Assembly (NCBI RefSeq): GCF_033546935.1
Contig: NZ_CP137854.1
Span: 3,100,001-3,164,000, forward strand
Source of the DNA: Xylophilus sp. GOD-11R
GTDB lineage: Bacteria > Pseudomonadota > Gammaproteobacteria > Burkholderiales > Burkholderiaceae_C
Length of the DNA: 64,000 bases
Direction of reading: 5' to 3'
Shown here: piece after piece, positions 6,905 to 14,557 of the stretch
Position numbering within the stretch: the first letter of the stretch is position 1
Layout: each line of letters starts with the position of its first letter
Position numbers and translations under genes: made by a program
Notes under the pieces: generated by a model
The model's input: the letters and a program-made list of their open reading frames with translations, nothing else
Told to the model about the DNA's origin: nothing
Database searches by the model: none

Positions 6905-8968
6905 GGTGATTAACCGCACCACGTTTTCGAGACCTGTGGGAATGGAGTTAGCCACCTCGTCCGTTTGAACTGGAAACAACCGACCCAATACCCCTTGCTC
7001 CTCCGGCCGGAACACCGACTCATTGCGATATGCCTCGCTGGCTCGCCGGATTGCCTGCTCGGTGTCGGCGCCCCGTCCTCTTCTTGCTTCCTCGCGAAGC
7101 CGACCATCGATCGACTTCACAATTTGGGGATCGGCTGCGCCCGCCTTCTCATAGTTCTCGAACACCTGCCGCTGGTAAGGCGGCAGCTTCTGCGGCCCGC
7201 TTTCGCGCGCCTCCCGCACGATCTCCAGCAGCTTCTCGGCCTTCTCCTCGTCAGTGCTGAATCCCACCAGATAGAAGCCTGCCAAGGAGTCGTGCACCTG
7301 GTGCGTCAGCAGCGCGTGGTGTCCCTCGCCACGGACATCACGGCCCAGGTACTGGCGAAGCGACCAGTCGATGCCGCAGTCTTCCCGGCCGCCGCCGTAC
7401 GCTGCGAGCATCTGCGGCAGCAGGTTGCTGGTCTTGCGATAGCGGCCTATGTCGACCGGATCGCCCGGATAGCTGTACCGGTTCGCCGGGTGGTAGCGGC
7501 CCGCGGCGATGGCGTCGCGCCGGGCCACGAGCAGGTCCACATCGCCCTTGAGCCGGGCGTTGTAGCTGGCGATGTCCTCGCGGTCCTGGCCTTGCACGCC
7601 CAGCCGGTCGAGCAATTGCTGCATGCCGTAGGGTTCACTCCATTCGAGACGGTAATTGAGGAACAGTCGCGCGTGCTGGCGCATCAGGTCGCCGAAGTCG
7701 TGGCTGGCAAACATGCCGACGGCTGCTTTGCCCTCGCGCCTTTCCCAGTCCTCGCCCGCGGTAAACATGTAGTCGTTCCAGTGGGCGATGAGCGCCGGTG
7801 ACAGGCCGTAGTCGCGCTGCAGACGCGCATCCATCCAGAGCCAGTCGACCAAGGGCACTCCCCATTTCCGCGCCTCGCGGTGCATGTGCGCCAGGGGAAT
7901 CTGCGACAGCAGTTGCGACTCCTCCCGCGCACGGCCCTGGCTGCCCGGCAGGTAGCCACCGCCGACATCGGAATGCATGCCCGGATAAACCACTTCGGTG
8001 ACGTCCGGGCCGCGCAGCCGGGTCAGCGGAAAGCTCATGCGCTGCTCATGCCCGGCGACGAAGTGCACCGCCCGCCGCGCGACCGAGGGCAGTTCGCCGA
8101 GGATCTCCCGGGCCCAGCCGAAATGGCCATCGATCAGTCCCAGGCTGCCGCAACTGCGGCTGATGGAATGCGGCGGGCCCACCGAGGCCACACTATCGAA
8201 CAGCCCCAGAAAGCCGATATCCAGGGGAATGCCGCCGAGCTTGCCGTCCACCAGCATGTCGTCGAGCCAGTAGCAGAAAGCACGCGCCTGGGCCGCACCG
8301 CGCGAGAAGCCGAACACGTTGACGCGGATGAAGGGATGGTGCGGTCGGGGACGGTCCAGCCGTGCCCGGGCGAGACGCTTCTGCAGCATCGTGTCGATGC
8401 GGCGCACCCAGGCCTTTCGGGTGGCGCGTTTTCTCGGGGACTCGCTGACGCTGGTTTCCTCGCCCTCCTGGACGTGGTGCACATAGTCCCGTAGCAATTC
8501 GTCGATCGCTTCCGGTTGGAATAGCGCTATGTCCTGGCTGAAAGCCTTATGCACGGCGTTGACCACCTCTAGCAACGCATAAAGGATGCGCGCCTGACCG
8601 CCCTGCGCCATGGCTTTGCCTTCCATGCTCTCGCGCCATTCGCCGTTCGGCTCGAAACGCGTTCCCAACCCGGGCACGTAGATGCGGTAATGACCGGCGA
8701 GCTGCATATTGGATTGAGGCGCATCGAGGGCCGGATGCGCGTTGAACAGTCGCACGATGTTGGTGTGGCCGCGCAGCGGCTCGTCGCGCTCGCGATTGTT
8801 GTTGGTGCCGTCGAAGAAGACGCCGATATGCAGCGGAATGTCGCAGTGCGGTCCGCGCCGGTGGTGTTCGAATTGGCACGCCTGGTCGTGGTCGTCGCCG
8901 CTCAATGCCAGGATCTCTCGCGTGTCGCCGCGCAGGTAGGCGGATGCGCTGCAGGCAGTGTTGGTCAT
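6839..8968 (-). CDS. Tle1-family T6SS phospholipase effector 1 (DUF2235)
   Basis: This 709-residue protein is a predicted antibacterial lipase delivered by the T6SS. The DUF2235 alpha/beta-hydrolase region starts with IGVFFDGTNNN (residues 48-58). The nucleophile motif GFSRG is at 220-224 (Ser222), and the acidic/histidine motif MHSDVGGGY at 331-339, as in Tle1 enzymes. There is no signal peptide, as expected for a T6SS cargo. The C-terminal third ends PTGLENVVRLITKTRREAGG, the same tail kept in the two remnants downstream. The start overlaps the stop of a truncated immunity gene, and the stop overlaps the start of immunity copy D. A DUF4123 gene that would load it onto VgrG lies upstream but is frameshifted. 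The substrate (membrane phospholipid) is inferred from the family. Confidence 0.88.
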   Translation of the reverse strand: MTNTACSASAYLRGDTREILALSGDDHDQACQFEHHRRGPHCDIPLHIGVFFDGTNNNRERDEPLRGHTNIVRLFNAHPALDAPQSNMQLAGHYRIYVPGLGTRFEPNGEWRESMEGKAMAQGGQARILYALLEVVNAVHKAFSQDIALFQPEAIDELLRDYVHHVQEGEETSVSESPRKRATRKAWVRRIDTMLQKRLARARLDRPRPHHPFIRVNVFGFSRGAAQARAFCYWLDDMLVDGKLGGIPLDIGFLGLFDSVASVGPPHSISRSCGSLGLIDGHFGWAREILGELPSVARRAVHFVAGHEQRMSFPLTRLRGPDVTEVVYPGMHSDVGGGYLPGSQGRAREESQLLSQIPLAHMHREARKWGVPLVDWLWMDARLQRDYGLSPALIAHWNDYMFTAGEDWERREGKAAVGMFASHDFGDLMRQHARLFLNYRLEWSEPYGMQQLLDRLGVQGQDREDIASYNARLKGDVDLLVARRDAIAAGRYHPANRYSYPGDPVDIGRYRKTSNLLPQMLAAYGGGREDCGIDWSLRQYLGRDVRGEGHHALLTHQVHDSLAGFYLVGFSTDEEKAEKLLEIVREARESGPQKLPPYQRQVFENYEKAGAADPQIVKSIDGRLREEARRGRGADTEQAIRRASEAYRNESVFRPEEQGVLGRLFPVQTDEVANSIPTGLENVVRLITKTRREAGGYLLGRVIFDGEPA

Positions 8969-9282
8969 GGCGCTGACTCCGATGGCAGGGTGGTGAAATG
9001 AAGGGGGATCGGGTAGTGACGGCTTTCCGGGTAGTGGTGGGAGGCAACGAGGCGCACTGGCTTATTCGGTGGGCAATGCGCGGTCAGGCTTCCGATGCCG
9101 TCGTCGTCCGGGATGCTGGCGCATCTCTCCACCCATGGCCTGCCGTCAGGCTTGCACCGCGTCGGCGCCTTCATTTCCCGGCTTCCTTCAGCGGTTAGGG
9201 GCGGGAGCGTCGGTGCGCAACCGACCATCGTTACGACTGCCATCAGTGCGGTGCTCCTGGCTGCCCCACGGCTCGGGCGCAT
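8965..9282 (-). pseudogene. Truncated immunity lipoprotein upstream of tle1
   Basis: This 105-codon frame keeps a signal peptide with a lipobox (MVGC) and the C-terminal third of the immunity family (KPDGRPWVER, GSLTAHCPPN, PESRHYPIPLH). The conserved middle, from VSLGC through the WHGQFS and SCGG segments, is missing. The tail resembles copies B and C, so this was an upstream-type immunity gene. The stop still overlaps the tle1 start by ATGA, so the frame may be retained for translational coupling. It is unlikely to bind the lipase as the full-length copies do. Confidence 0.78.
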
Positions 9283-9289
9283 GGCATCC

Positions 9290-10181
9290 TCACGACATAC
9301 CCCCCGCGTTTTGCTTGAGCCACAGCTCCCCTTCCAGCGGATCGTCGAACCGCAGGGCTTTACGCACCAGCCGACTGCGCTCGGCCGGGCTCTCCACCTT
9401 CTGGCGATCCAGCACGGTCACCAACGCGACGGTGCGCCGATGCAGCTCGCAAGCACGGGTTCGCTCGGCCAACGACGGCTCGCGCCGGACGGCAGCGCAC
9501 ATCAGCGCGTCGGCTTCGCCGCTGCCGACGATCGCGTTGAAGCCAGCGTCCGACAGGATCCACCGGCCATCGGGCACCGGTGGCGCGATCGACGTGGCGG
9601 CAGAACCGGCCCAGGTCGTCAGGTGACCGTCGCGGCCGATGAGGTGCCAGGCAGCGAAGCCCGCGCGCAAGCAAGTCTCGGCCTGCGGCCCCAGGGCGGA
9701 CACGACCACCCGCAGAAAGATGGGATCGGCGATGCGCAGTGCCATGCGCAGCTGGTCGGTGGTATGGGCTACCGTGAAGGCGGCCAGATGGCGTTGCAGG
9801 TCGTTCAGGTCGAGCGGCGACTGGATGAAGCTGAGCGCCGGCACGCCGTTGCAGACTGCCAAAGGCCGGCAGTTCGTCGGCCTGCAACTCCCACAGGAAG
9901 GGCGCGTATTCCTCGGCACCTTCCATGTCGGTTCCGGCATAGAGGCTGCGAACGTCGGACCCCGGTCGTCGGCCGAATGCCAGAAATTCCAGGCCGAGCG
10001 CGGGAAACAAAGCGCAATCCACCAGAGCACGCACGGCCTGCCGCCTATCGCCCGGACACGGCCCGCCGTGCGCCTGGACGGCGGCGGCGATCTGGCGCGA
10101 CAGGTCCGTGGCATGGGGGTCGACGCCGTAGTAAGGCGGCTGCTGCGTGTCGATCTGGCATGGGAAGGTGGTTCGTGTCAT
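9290..10181 (-). pseudogene. DUF4123 T6SS effector chaperone (tap), frameshifted
   Basis: A DUF4123 adaptor normally loads its effector onto VgrG. The N-terminal part, from ATG 10181, reads PPYYGVDPHATDLS, GTDMEGAEEYAPFLWEL and ELPAF. The rest continues in another frame from about 9865: VCNGVPALSFIQSPL, LGPQAETCLRAGFAAWHLIGRDG and onward to a stop at 9290. Compared with the intact paralogue at 23404-24312, a single-base change near 9858-9872 (around GCCAAAGGCCGGC on the plus strand) explains the shift. The remaining sequence aligns throughout, so the lesion looks recent, or it is a sequencing error. The gene lies 72 bp after tssG and 7 bp before the truncated immunity gene. Confidence 0.82.
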
Positions 10182-10253
10182 AAGGCTGGCTGGGTGGCTG
10201 GGGGCTGGGTGTAGTGAGCGGGCGCTGGTGCATGTCGGCACTCTGGTTCCGGG

Positions 10254-11504
10254 TCAGGCCCGACGGCTTCCCGGCCCGTTTGCGGATGAACCGGCCGCCG
10301 CCCGCCATCGCAGGTATTGCTCGGGCTGGAACACCAGGGCGCCTCGTGCGGTGCCCGCGCCGGCTGCTCCCCGCGCCCTGGCTTCGGCGGCATTGCCGGC
10401 AACGCCGGCAACGCCACTGCCCACAGGCCCGTCATCGGCAGCCACGTCCGTAGCGCCCGCACCGGCCAGCCAGGCGGACCAACCCAGCCGGTGGGAGCCG
10501 CCCAGTCGGGCGGTGGGTATCTCATCGGCCCGCACACGCAATTCGACATCCCAGGCGTACTCGAAACCGACGAAGGCGCGCACCCATTCGACCAGGGCCG
10601 GCAAGTCGCCGAGCCCGGGGCGGCCGGGGTGGTCATCGAGACCGCCGTCGCCATGAACGACATCCGCGTGCGACGGGCCGGGCGTGAATCGCAGGTACTG
10701 CCGCAGACCCAGTGGTCCGATCACCAGCCGGAACTGGGCCTGGCGGTCCGGCACCATGGCGCCTGCCAGGGCGCCATGCCCCAGCCGGGCGCTGGCGTCG
10801 CCCCGGCCCAGGCGGCTGCGATGAACCGGCTCCACCGGCATCCAGCGCAAAACGTATTCCCGCAGCGCGACCGGCACGCCGAAATAGTGGCCCAGGGTGC
10901 GCACCAGTCCTTCGGGATTGCGCGACGGCCGCACCCGATGGGCTGCCGAAGCCCATCGGGCGTGCCGCGGCAAAGGATGCCCGGCCACGTCGCGGGCCTC
11001 GTCGCCGCTGAGCCAGGCGATGTAGCGGGTGAAGGTTTCCTGGCCCGCCCGATCCAGCCCGGCCGCCGCCTGGGCCCGCGACCAAGCCCGGTAAAAATGC
11101 GAGAACGCCCGGTGGTGGAAGAGGTCGAGAAAATCGCCCGGCGCGGTGTCACGCCGTGTCAGCGCGCGTTCGTACACCGTCTCGGTGTAGTGCGTCGGCA
11201 GCGCCCCGCCCGGCCCGAGCAGACCGAGGCCGAACAGGCGGATGACGGCCCTGCCCTGCGACGACGACACCTGCGCCAGTTCTCGGGCCGCGAAAGCCAT
11301 GCTGGCCTGCTGGCCCAGCCGGAAAGTCTCCTGTGACGGGCGTCGGGCCCGGCCCGGCGGCGGCAGGTGATCGTCGGTGGCGGCGATGCGGCGCAGCAGC
11401 GCCAGCAGGCCATGTCGCCCGGGCTCCACGGCGGCGTCGGCGAGCATGCGCTCGAGTGCCGCGCGCCGCTGATCGGACCGACGAACCGGCACCCGGCCGG
11501 TCAT
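10254..11504 (-). CDS. tssG: T6SS baseplate protein TssG
   Basis: TssG is a baseplate wedge component that works with TssE, TssF and TssK in the cytoplasm. The 416-residue product shows family landmarks: HGLLALLRRIAA near the start, then QASMAFAARELAQV, GLLGPGGALPTHYTE, FLDLFHHRAFSHFYRAW, and FGVPVALREYVLRWMPV, followed by the RLGHG segment. The C-terminal part after the TssG core is rich in Gly and Ala and looks variable. The start at 11504 overlaps the tssF stop (ATGA). Tail length is slightly above the usual 330-350 residues. The gene is followed by the duplicated effector block rather than directly by tssA. Confidence 0.92.
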   Translation of the reverse strand: MTGRVPVRRSDQRRAALERMLADAAVEPGRHGLLALLRRIAATDDHLPPPGRARRPSQETFRLGQQASMAFAARELAQVSSSQGRAVIRLFGLGLLGPGGALPTHYTETVYERALTRRDTAPGDFLDLFHHRAFSHFYRAWSRAQAAAGLDRAGQETFTRYIAWLSGDEARDVAGHPLPRHARWASAAHRVRPSRNPEGLVRTLGHYFGVPVALREYVLRWMPVEPVHRSRLGRGDASARLGHGALAGAMVPDRQAQFRLVIGPLGLRQYLRFTPGPSHADVVHGDGGLDDHPGRPGLGDLPALVEWVRAFVGFEYAWDVELRVRADEIPTARLGGSHRLGWSAWLAGAGATDVAADDGPVGSGVAGVAGNAAEARARGAAGAGTARGALVFQPEQYLRWRAAAGSSANGPGSRRA

Positions 11505-13393
11505 ACGGCCTCCCGCGTACCGGGGCGCGCCGGCCAGCGGGCAATCTCGCCGCGCTGCAGCGACTCCAGGCGCGTTTCGACGAAGGTGTTGATCGAGACA
11601 TGACGCGCCAGGTAGTGCGACAGCACCAGGCCGAACAGGTAGGGACTGCCGCCGGAAAAGCCCGCCTCGTCCACCGTCAGGGTGCACAGCACGCCTCGTC
11701 CGTAGACCAGGGGTCCGGCGCCGGGCAGTCGCCGCGTGACGGGGTCCAGGCGGCTGCCGACCAGCGCGGCGATCTCGGCGCGGGCCACGACTCCGTCGCC
11801 GGCGACGAACAGGCCCAGCATGTCGCGCAACGCCCGGCCGCCCCCGGCCGCGTCGAGTTCGGTCAGCGGCAGATGGTTGAAGCCCAGTTGCCGGATCAGC
11901 CGCCAGGCGGTTTCGCCCACCGCTGCCGGGGGATGCGGCCGGGTGGGCCGGCGCAGGAATCCCGCGGCCAGCACCGGCACCTTCAGTCCCCCGACCTGCA
12001 GATCGTCCCTGCCGTTGCTGGGCACCAGCGCCGGCAGGTCGCGGTTGGTGAGCCATGCCGAAACACCGAGTTGCCGCAACTCGCCGGGCCAGGGTGCCTC
12101 GTGCTGGTCGACCAAGCTGGCGAACACTTCCGTGCCCGCGTAGGCACTGCGCGCGCCGTAGCGATGGCCGGCCAGCGATACCGTGCGCGCCTCGCGCCGC
12201 AGGCTGAAGTAGCGGCCGTGGTCGCCATGGTCGTGGCCGACGGTGTCGTAGAGCGGCCGAAATTCCACGGCGCCGCCGCCGGCGTCGGGCTCACCCTGCA
12301 TCGAGACGACCGAATGCACCTCGAAATCCAGCGGCCGCGAGCGATCGGGCACCAGGTGGAACTCGGTGGCTCCCGGCTCCAGCGCGAGGTGGTCGGTACG
12401 GTGCTCGAAGAGGTTGATGACCGGCACGCAGTGCAGCGCCAGGCTGCCGGCATCCACCAGCGCATCGAGATCGCCTCCGGGTTTGTCGAGCAGCACCACG
12501 ACGTCGGCTTCGGACCCGGGGATGCGGGCCAGGCCCGCCGCCAGGCCCCGCAAGGAAAACCGCAGGAAACGCTCGGGACAGGCGGCGTACTCGTGCAGCA
12601 GGTTGTGGCCGTGGAAACTGGTCCAGCGCAAGGGCAACAGGCTCTGCGACGGCTCCCATCCATCGGGCACGAGCGGGCTTTCGCCGACCACGTGGGCCGG
12701 CTGCCGGGTGGAGGACAGTTCGCCCGGCGCGGCGATCAGGGTGGCGCAGGCGGCCGTCTGCAGGAGTTCGAACAGGCGCGACGCCACGGCCGGGTCGCCC
12801 GCGATCTGTACCGGCAGGCGGTCGAGGCCGCGCAGGTCCGCAAAACCGCCCTCGCCCATCAGGCGCAGCCGCAGGCGCAGACTGGCGCGGGGGCGCGTGC
12901 CGGCGGGCAGGCGACGCTCCAGGGCCGGAATGTCCGGCGGCACGTCGCCGAGCACGACCTGCGTCAGCTCGATCGGCCACAAGGTCAGTTCCTGCCCGGT
13001 GCGGAATTCGCACGCGGTGCGTTCGCCCGGCGCCACGCGGGCGAACAGCGCCGTGCCCCGCGGCAGCCCAAAGCCGCGGCGCAGGTCGCCATGCGTCGGG
13101 TCGGGCTGGAATCGCACCACGGCCATCGACGGCGTGGGACTCACGTAGTTGGGATAGAGCACCTCCAGCAGCCGCTGGGTGAAGCGCGGAAACTCCGCGT
13201 CGAGCTTGATGCGCATGCGTGCCGACATGAAGGAGAAGCCCTCCAGCAGTCGCTCCACGTAGGGATCGGCCACCTCGCCGGGCTGCATGCCGAGCCGCCG
13301 CGCGATCTTGGGATGGAGCCCGGCGAACTCGCCAGCGAGCTCCCGCATGTAGATCAGCTCTTCGTTGTAGTACTGCAGCAGTTGCGGTTCCAT
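11501..13393 (-). CDS. tssF: T6SS baseplate protein TssF
   Basis: TssF forms the baseplate wedge with TssG. The 630-residue protein begins with the highly typical LLQYYNEELIYMRELAGEF, then HPKIARRLGM, and has DPYVERLLEGFSFMSAR shortly after. Length matches the family (about 590-640). The gene starts 22 bp after tssE and its stop overlaps the tssG start, so tssE, tssF and tssG are probably translated from one message. Nothing unusual is seen. Confidence 0.95.
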   Translation of the reverse strand: MEPQLLQYYNEELIYMRELAGEFAGLHPKIARRLGMQPGEVADPYVERLLEGFSFMSARMRIKLDAEFPRFTQRLLEVLYPNYVSPTPSMAVVRFQPDPTHGDLRRGFGLPRGTALFARVAPGERTACEFRTGQELTLWPIELTQVVLGDVPPDIPALERRLPAGTRPRASLRLRLRLMGEGGFADLRGLDRLPVQIAGDPAVASRLFELLQTAACATLIAAPGELSSTRQPAHVVGESPLVPDGWEPSQSLLPLRWTSFHGHNLLHEYAACPERFLRFSLRGLAAGLARIPGSEADVVVLLDKPGGDLDALVDAGSLALHCVPVINLFEHRTDHLALEPGATEFHLVPDRSRPLDFEVHSVVSMQGEPDAGGGAVEFRPLYDTVGHDHGDHGRYFSLRREARTVSLAGHRYGARSAYAGTEVFASLVDQHEAPWPGELRQLGVSAWLTNRDLPALVPSNGRDDLQVGGLKVPVLAAGFLRRPTRPHPPAAVGETAWRLIRQLGFNHLPLTELDAAGGGRALRDMLGLFVAGDGVVARAEIAALVGSRLDPVTRRLPGAGPLVYGRGVLCTLTVDEAGFSGGSPYLFGLVLSHYLARHVSINTFVETRLESLQRGEIARWPARPGTREAV

Positions 13394-13415
13394 GGGATCG
13401 GCCAGTTCGCGGCGC

Positions 13416-13985
13416 TCAGGTTTCCAGGGTGATTCGGCTGGTTTCCAGGTCGACCGCGGTCTGCACCCGAAAGACCAGGGGGTATTGCGCGATGCGGATC
13501 TCGCCGCTGATCTCGAAGCGCAGCAGGCGTAGCGAGGCGGGCCGGCCGCCGTCGGCCAGGGGCCGCACGCACAGCGTGTCGGGCGACAGGCGCGGCTCGA
13601 AGTCGGTCAGGGCGCGGCGGATCATGTTTTCCACCTCCGGCCAGCGCCGCTCCAGCGCCCAGCCGCCGGCCAGGGGCGGCAATCCATAGTTGACGGTCGA
13701 GGCGGCCACCAGCGGGCGGCGCGTGCGGTCCAGCCGGTCTTCGAGGTTGACGGTGCACAGCAGCAGTTCGAGGTCACGGCGCACCAGCTCGCGCATGCGG
13801 TCTCGGCCGGGCGCGTAGGCCCGGGGGGACTCGTGCGGGTCGCTAGGCTCGTCGTCCTGCAGGCGGTCGAACAGCGTCGGCAGGAAAAGCGGTTCCGCAC
13901 GCGCGGTTCTACCGGCGTGGCCGGTATCGGCGCCTGCCGGGTAGCGTGCGGCCGGGTGATGAGCGCACGGGATCACGGGCGTCAT
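13416..13985 (-). CDS. tssE: T6SS baseplate protein TssE (gp25-like)
   Basis: TssE is the gp25-like baseplate subunit that helps start sheath assembly. The 189-residue product has LFLPTLFDRLQDDEP, then RRDLELLLCTVN, a VNYGLPPLAG segment and the C-terminal FEISGEIR region of the gpW/gp25 fold. The N-terminal 30 residues before the core are unusually long and basic. The ATG at 13985 overlaps the stop of the preceding TagK-like gene (ATGA), which supports this start; an internal start closer to the core cannot be excluded. Confidence 0.9.
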   Translation of the reverse strand: MTPVIPCAHHPAARYPAGADTGHAGRTARAEPLFLPTLFDRLQDDEPSDPHESPRAYAPGRDRMRELVRRDLELLLCTVNLEDRLDRTRRPLVAASTVNYGLPPLAGGWALERRWPEVENMIRRALTDFEPRLSPDTLCVRPLADGGRPASLRLLRFEISGEIRIAQYPLVFRVQTAVDLETSRITLET

Positions 13986-14557
13986 GCCTTGTCCCCGTGG
14001 GCGTCGGCCGCTGCGACGCCGGGCAGACGAAGCGCGCTGTCGGCCGCCGGCAGGTGATGCTCGCGTCTCGTCAGGCTGGCCAACGAGGAGGGCCGCGCGT
14101 TCTGGCGTTCCGGCGCCGGCGCGAACAACCGCAGCACATCGTCCGCGGGTGGCTCGTCGAGCAGCGGGTCATGCGCCAGCGTCTCGCTGGCGGCGAGCAG
14201 GCGGTCCATGGAGGGCGACGCGACCAGCCAGTCGTGCAGGCTCTGCGGCCCGTGCGCGTCACCGGCCTGTGCCGCCAGGCCATCGCGCACCGCCAGGCCC
14301 GCGGGGGCGACCCTGCCGTCGGCCTGCGGTACGACCGGCGTCGCCAGCGCGTTCGGGTCCGACAGCAACGCGTGGTAGCGGGCATGCAGCTCGTCGATGA
14401 AAGGGTCTCCGGTAAGCGACCCGGCGCGCCACTCGCCGTACTCGGACGCGTCGCGGATGCCCAGAGCCTGCAGCATTGGCAAGGGCGGACCGGCCTCGTC
14501 GCGCAGGTCGGCGCCTGCCGGCGGCTGGCCGCCGACGTTTCGGGCTGGCGTGCGCAT
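13982..14557 (-). CDS. T6SS-associated protein, TagK-like (tentative)
   Basis: This 191-residue cytoplasmic protein lies between tssM and tssE and is coupled to both: its ATG shares a base with the tssM stop (TGATG) and its stop overlaps the tssE start. Visible segments are GDPFIDELHARYHALLSDP (about residues 51-69), LHDWLVASPSMDRLL and a C-terminal VLRLFAP followed by LTRREHHLPAADSALRLP. From memory these resemble TagK, an accessory protein of some Burkholderiales T6SS loci, but no search was possible. There is no signal peptide or membrane segment. Its role in secretion is not known; position alone ties it to the apparatus. Confidence 0.6.
   Translation of the reverse strand: MRTPARNVGGQPPAGADLRDEAGPPLPMLQALGIRDASEYGEWRAGSLTGDPFIDELHARYHALLSDPNALATPVVPQADGRVAPAGLAVRDGLAAQAGDAHGPQSLHDWLVASPSMDRLLAASETLAHDPLLDEPPADDVLRLFAPAPERQNARPSSLASLTRREHHLPAADSALRLPGVAAADAHGDKA

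Noticed and set aside
11333..13432. 699-codon + strand open frame opposite tssF and tssG
   Set aside because: It is antisense to two confident genes, has no recognisable motif and shows the repetitive Gln/Arg/Gly composition of a shadow frame.
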